NCBI GenBank assembly: GCA_031288575.1
Contig: JAITRD010000020.1
Location: 1 to 7,821, forward strand
Direction: 5' to 3'
Source of the DNA: Treponema sp.
Lineage (GTDB): Bacteria > Spirochaetota > Spirochaetia > Treponematales > Breznakiellaceae
Length of the DNA: 7,821 bases
Under the pieces are notes generated by a model. The model was not told the origin of the DNA. It worked only from the letters and a program-made list of their open reading frames with translations, and searched no databases. The translations under genes were made by a program, and so were the position numbers. Positions 6,037 to 7,821 of this stretch are shown here, in pieces (position 1 is the stretch's first letter; each line of letters begins with the position of its first letter).

Positions 6037-7821
6037 CTACTTGTTCAGGGCCGCCAGTTCCCGCTGAACCAGGGCCGCCAGTTCCTCCGGGGCTTTGGCA
6101 AGTTCCGTAAGGCGGCTTTCCCCTTCGCCCCGGCGTTTGACCTCCGCCATGGGCCGCTCCAGGGCCAGGTTTTTATCCCCGACCACCACCCGGTAGGGGA
6201 TGCCCGTCAGGTCCGCGTCCTTGAATTTAACCCCCGGCCGTTCATCCCGGTCGTCCAAGAGGACCTCGATGCCCCTTTGTTCCAGCGCCGCCGCCAGGCC
6301 GTCCGCGGCCTGCTTCACGGCGTCCCCGTATTTTATGGGGATGATGATGACCTGATAGGGCGCCGCGGTCATGGGCCAGATAATGCCCTCCCCGTCGTGG
6401 TGCTCCTCGATTATCGAGGCCAGGGTCCGGTCAAGGCCTATGCCGTAACTCCCCATGGTGGGGATATGGCTTTCCCCCCTTTCATCAAGGTAGCTTACCC
6501 GCATGGACTGGGTGTATCTATACCCCAGCTTAAAGATATGCCCCAGCTCGTTCCCCTTTTTTTCGTAAAGTTCCCCCCCGCAGAGGGGGCAGCGGTCCCC
6601 GGCCTTTACGGTCCTGACATCGGCCACCAGCCAGGGCTCAAAATCCCGGCCGTAGCTTACGTGGGTGTAGTGGAGATCCCTGGCAAGGGCGCCGGTAACC
6701 GCGTCGTTCATGGCCTTGACGGTCTCGTCGGCGATAACCGGCAGGGCCTTAAGCCCCACCGGCCCGGCAAAGCCCACGGGGGCCCCGGTAAGGCGCTCCA
6801 CGTCGGCGTCCGCGGCCAGGGCCACCTCCGAGGCTTTGAGGGCCGCGGCGAGTTTTATCTCGTTTACGTCCAGGTCCCCCCGGATGGTCACGGCAAAAAA
6901 GGCTTCCGGGTACAGCTCCGGGGCTTCCGGGGCGGGCTTCCGCCTTTCCCATTGGGCGCCCCCCGGCGCCGAGGACAGATCCCGTTCTACATTCACCCCC
7001 CGGTAGATCAGGGTTTTGATGAACTTTTTGGCGTCGGTTTTGAGGAAACCGCAGAGTTCCTGTATGGTTTTTACCTCCGGGGTGTCTATCTTTTCTATGG
7101 CCGGCAGGGAAGCGGCGGCCCTTTTGGCTGCCTCCACAGAGGCGGCGGCTTCAAAATCGGCTTTGCAGGCCGCCTTTTCCACATTGGCGGCGTAATCGCA
7201 GTCTTTGCAGAGGATAAGGGTATTGTCCCCGATCTCGCTTTCCACCATAAATTCCTCGGAACCGCTCCCCCCCATGGCGCCCGAATCGGCCTCGACGGGG
7301 ATCACCGTAAGGCCGCAGCGTTTAAAAATCCGCCGGTAGGCCCGGCCCATGTCCTGGTAGGTTTTGTCCAGGCTGGAATCGTCGGTATGGTAGGAATAGG
7401 CGTCCTTCATCACAAATTCCCGGCCCCGCATGACCCCGTAACGGGGACGGATCTCGTCCCGGTATTTGGTGTTGATCTGGTAGAGGGTAAGGGGAAGCCG
7501 GCGGTAACTGGACAACTCGTCCCGGACCAGGCTGGTAAAGACCTCTTCCGCGGTGGGGGAAACCACAAAATCTCCCCCCAGCCGGTTTTTGACCCGGAGC
7601 ATGGCCTCCCCAAAGGTCTCCCAGCGGCCCGACTCCTTCCACAGCTCCCCCGGGACCACCACCGTAGGCTTTACCTCCAGGCCGCCGATGGCGTCCATCT
7701 CCTCCCGGATAATGGCTTCCACCTTTCTGAAGGAACGGAGCCCCAGGGGCAGGTAGGCAAAAAGGCCGTTGGCGAGCTTGCGGATCATGCCGGAACGGAA
7801 CATAAGCCGGTGGCTTACAAT
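6037..7821 (-). CDS. proS: Prolyl-tRNA synthetase, bacterial (ProS) type, N-terminus outside window
   Basis: Cytoplasmic class II synthetase that charges tRNA-Pro with proline. The frame is open to the right edge. Upstream of the ATG at 7801-7803 the codons read IVSHRL, matching the conserved (E/D)xISHxLMLRAGM segment, so that Met is internal and roughly 20 residues are missing. Counting from it: motif 1 region with LANGLFAYLPLG (10-21); motif 2 KYRDEIRPRYGVMRGREF (113-130); insertion/editing (YbaK-like) domain about 185-385, with the GFAGPVGL loop (344-351) and Lys263 in FIKTL, so trans-editing of mischarged Ala-tRNA-Pro is probably retained; motif 3 GSYGIGLDR (451-459) and GIIWP; anticodon-binding domain from about 480. 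Cys pairs CKDC (199-202) and CPLC (405-408) could bind a metal. About 25 extra residues (270-298) sit inside the editing domain compared with E. coli. Stop codon TAG is one base from the convergent AAA gene. Confidence 0.96.
   Translation of the reverse strand: MVSHRLMFRSGMIRKLANGLFAYLPLGLRSFRKVEAIIREEMDAIGGLEVKPTVVVPGELWKESGRWETFGEAMLRVKNRLGGDFVVSPTAEEVFTSLVRDELSSYRRLPLTLYQINTKYRDEIRPRYGVMRGREFVMKDAYSYHTDDSSLDKTYQDMGRAYRRIFKRCGLTVIPVEADSGAMGGSGSEEFMVESEIGDNTLILCKDCDYAANVEKAACKADFEAAASVEAAKRAAASLPAIEKIDTPEVKTIQELCGFLKTDAKKFIKTLIYRGVNVERDLSSAPGGAQWERRKPAPEAPELYPEAFFAVTIRGDLDVNEIKLAAALKASEVALAADADVERLTGAPVGFAGPVGLKALPVIADETVKAMNDAVTGALARDLHYTHVSYGRDFEPWLVADVRTVKAGDRCPLCGGELYEKKGNELGHIFKLGYRYTQSMRVSYLDERGESHIPTMGSYGIGLDRTLASIIEEHHDGEGIIWPMTAAPYQVIIIPIKYGDAVKQAADGLAAALEQRGIEVLLDDRDERPGVKFKDADLTGIPYRVVVGDKNLALERPMAEVKRRGEGESRLTELAKAPEELAALVQRELAALNK

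Overview
The window is a GC-rich bacterial segment with five protein-coding genes. Two of them run off the window edges. Four genes lie on the plus strand and the fifth, proS, is on the minus strand at the right. No RNA gene, transposon, CRISPR array or other mobile element was seen. Coding is dense: the two largest gaps (2840-3117 and 4036-4253) are both under 300 bases, and each holds a hairpin.

Left part (1-4130) is a surface/exported-protein locus. The first gene is the 3' end of a protein made of tandem thrombospondin-type-3-like calcium-binding repeats, followed by an Ig-like end domain. Seventeen bases later, with a strong Shine-Dalgarno in the gap, comes a lipoprotein. It has a unique beta-rich N-terminal region, two InlB/Flg_new-type (Listeria-Bacteroides) repeats and an Ig-like end domain related to that of the first gene. 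A hairpin follows, then a shorter paralogous lipoprotein with the same N-terminal region and one InlB-type repeat, and then a conventional intrinsic terminator. The three proteins share modules, so they look like one family of extracytoplasmic proteins assembled by duplication and domain shuffling. An adhesive or cell-surface structural role is inference only.

Right part (4140-7821) looks cytoplasmic. An AT-rich promoter-like block precedes a 593-residue AAA ATPase with a degenerate N-terminal AAA-like half and a complete C-terminal AAA module. It converges, with one base between stop codons, on proS (bacterial-type prolyl-tRNA synthetase). The proS N-terminus lies beyond the right edge.

Organism: lipoboxes ending in LAAC, InlB-type repeats on lipoproteins, TSP3 repeats and high GC suggest a diderm bacterium. 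The combination reminds me of host-associated spirochaetes of the Treponema group (e.g. termite-gut treponemes), but this is an impression from protein style and not a proof; a proS phylogeny would decide it. I see no clear defence or biosynthetic system. The most novel-looking elements are the shared lipoprotein N-terminal region, the shared WYW(D/N)G Ig-like module, and a dnaX-like A-AAA-AAG site exactly at the domain boundary of the AAA gene.
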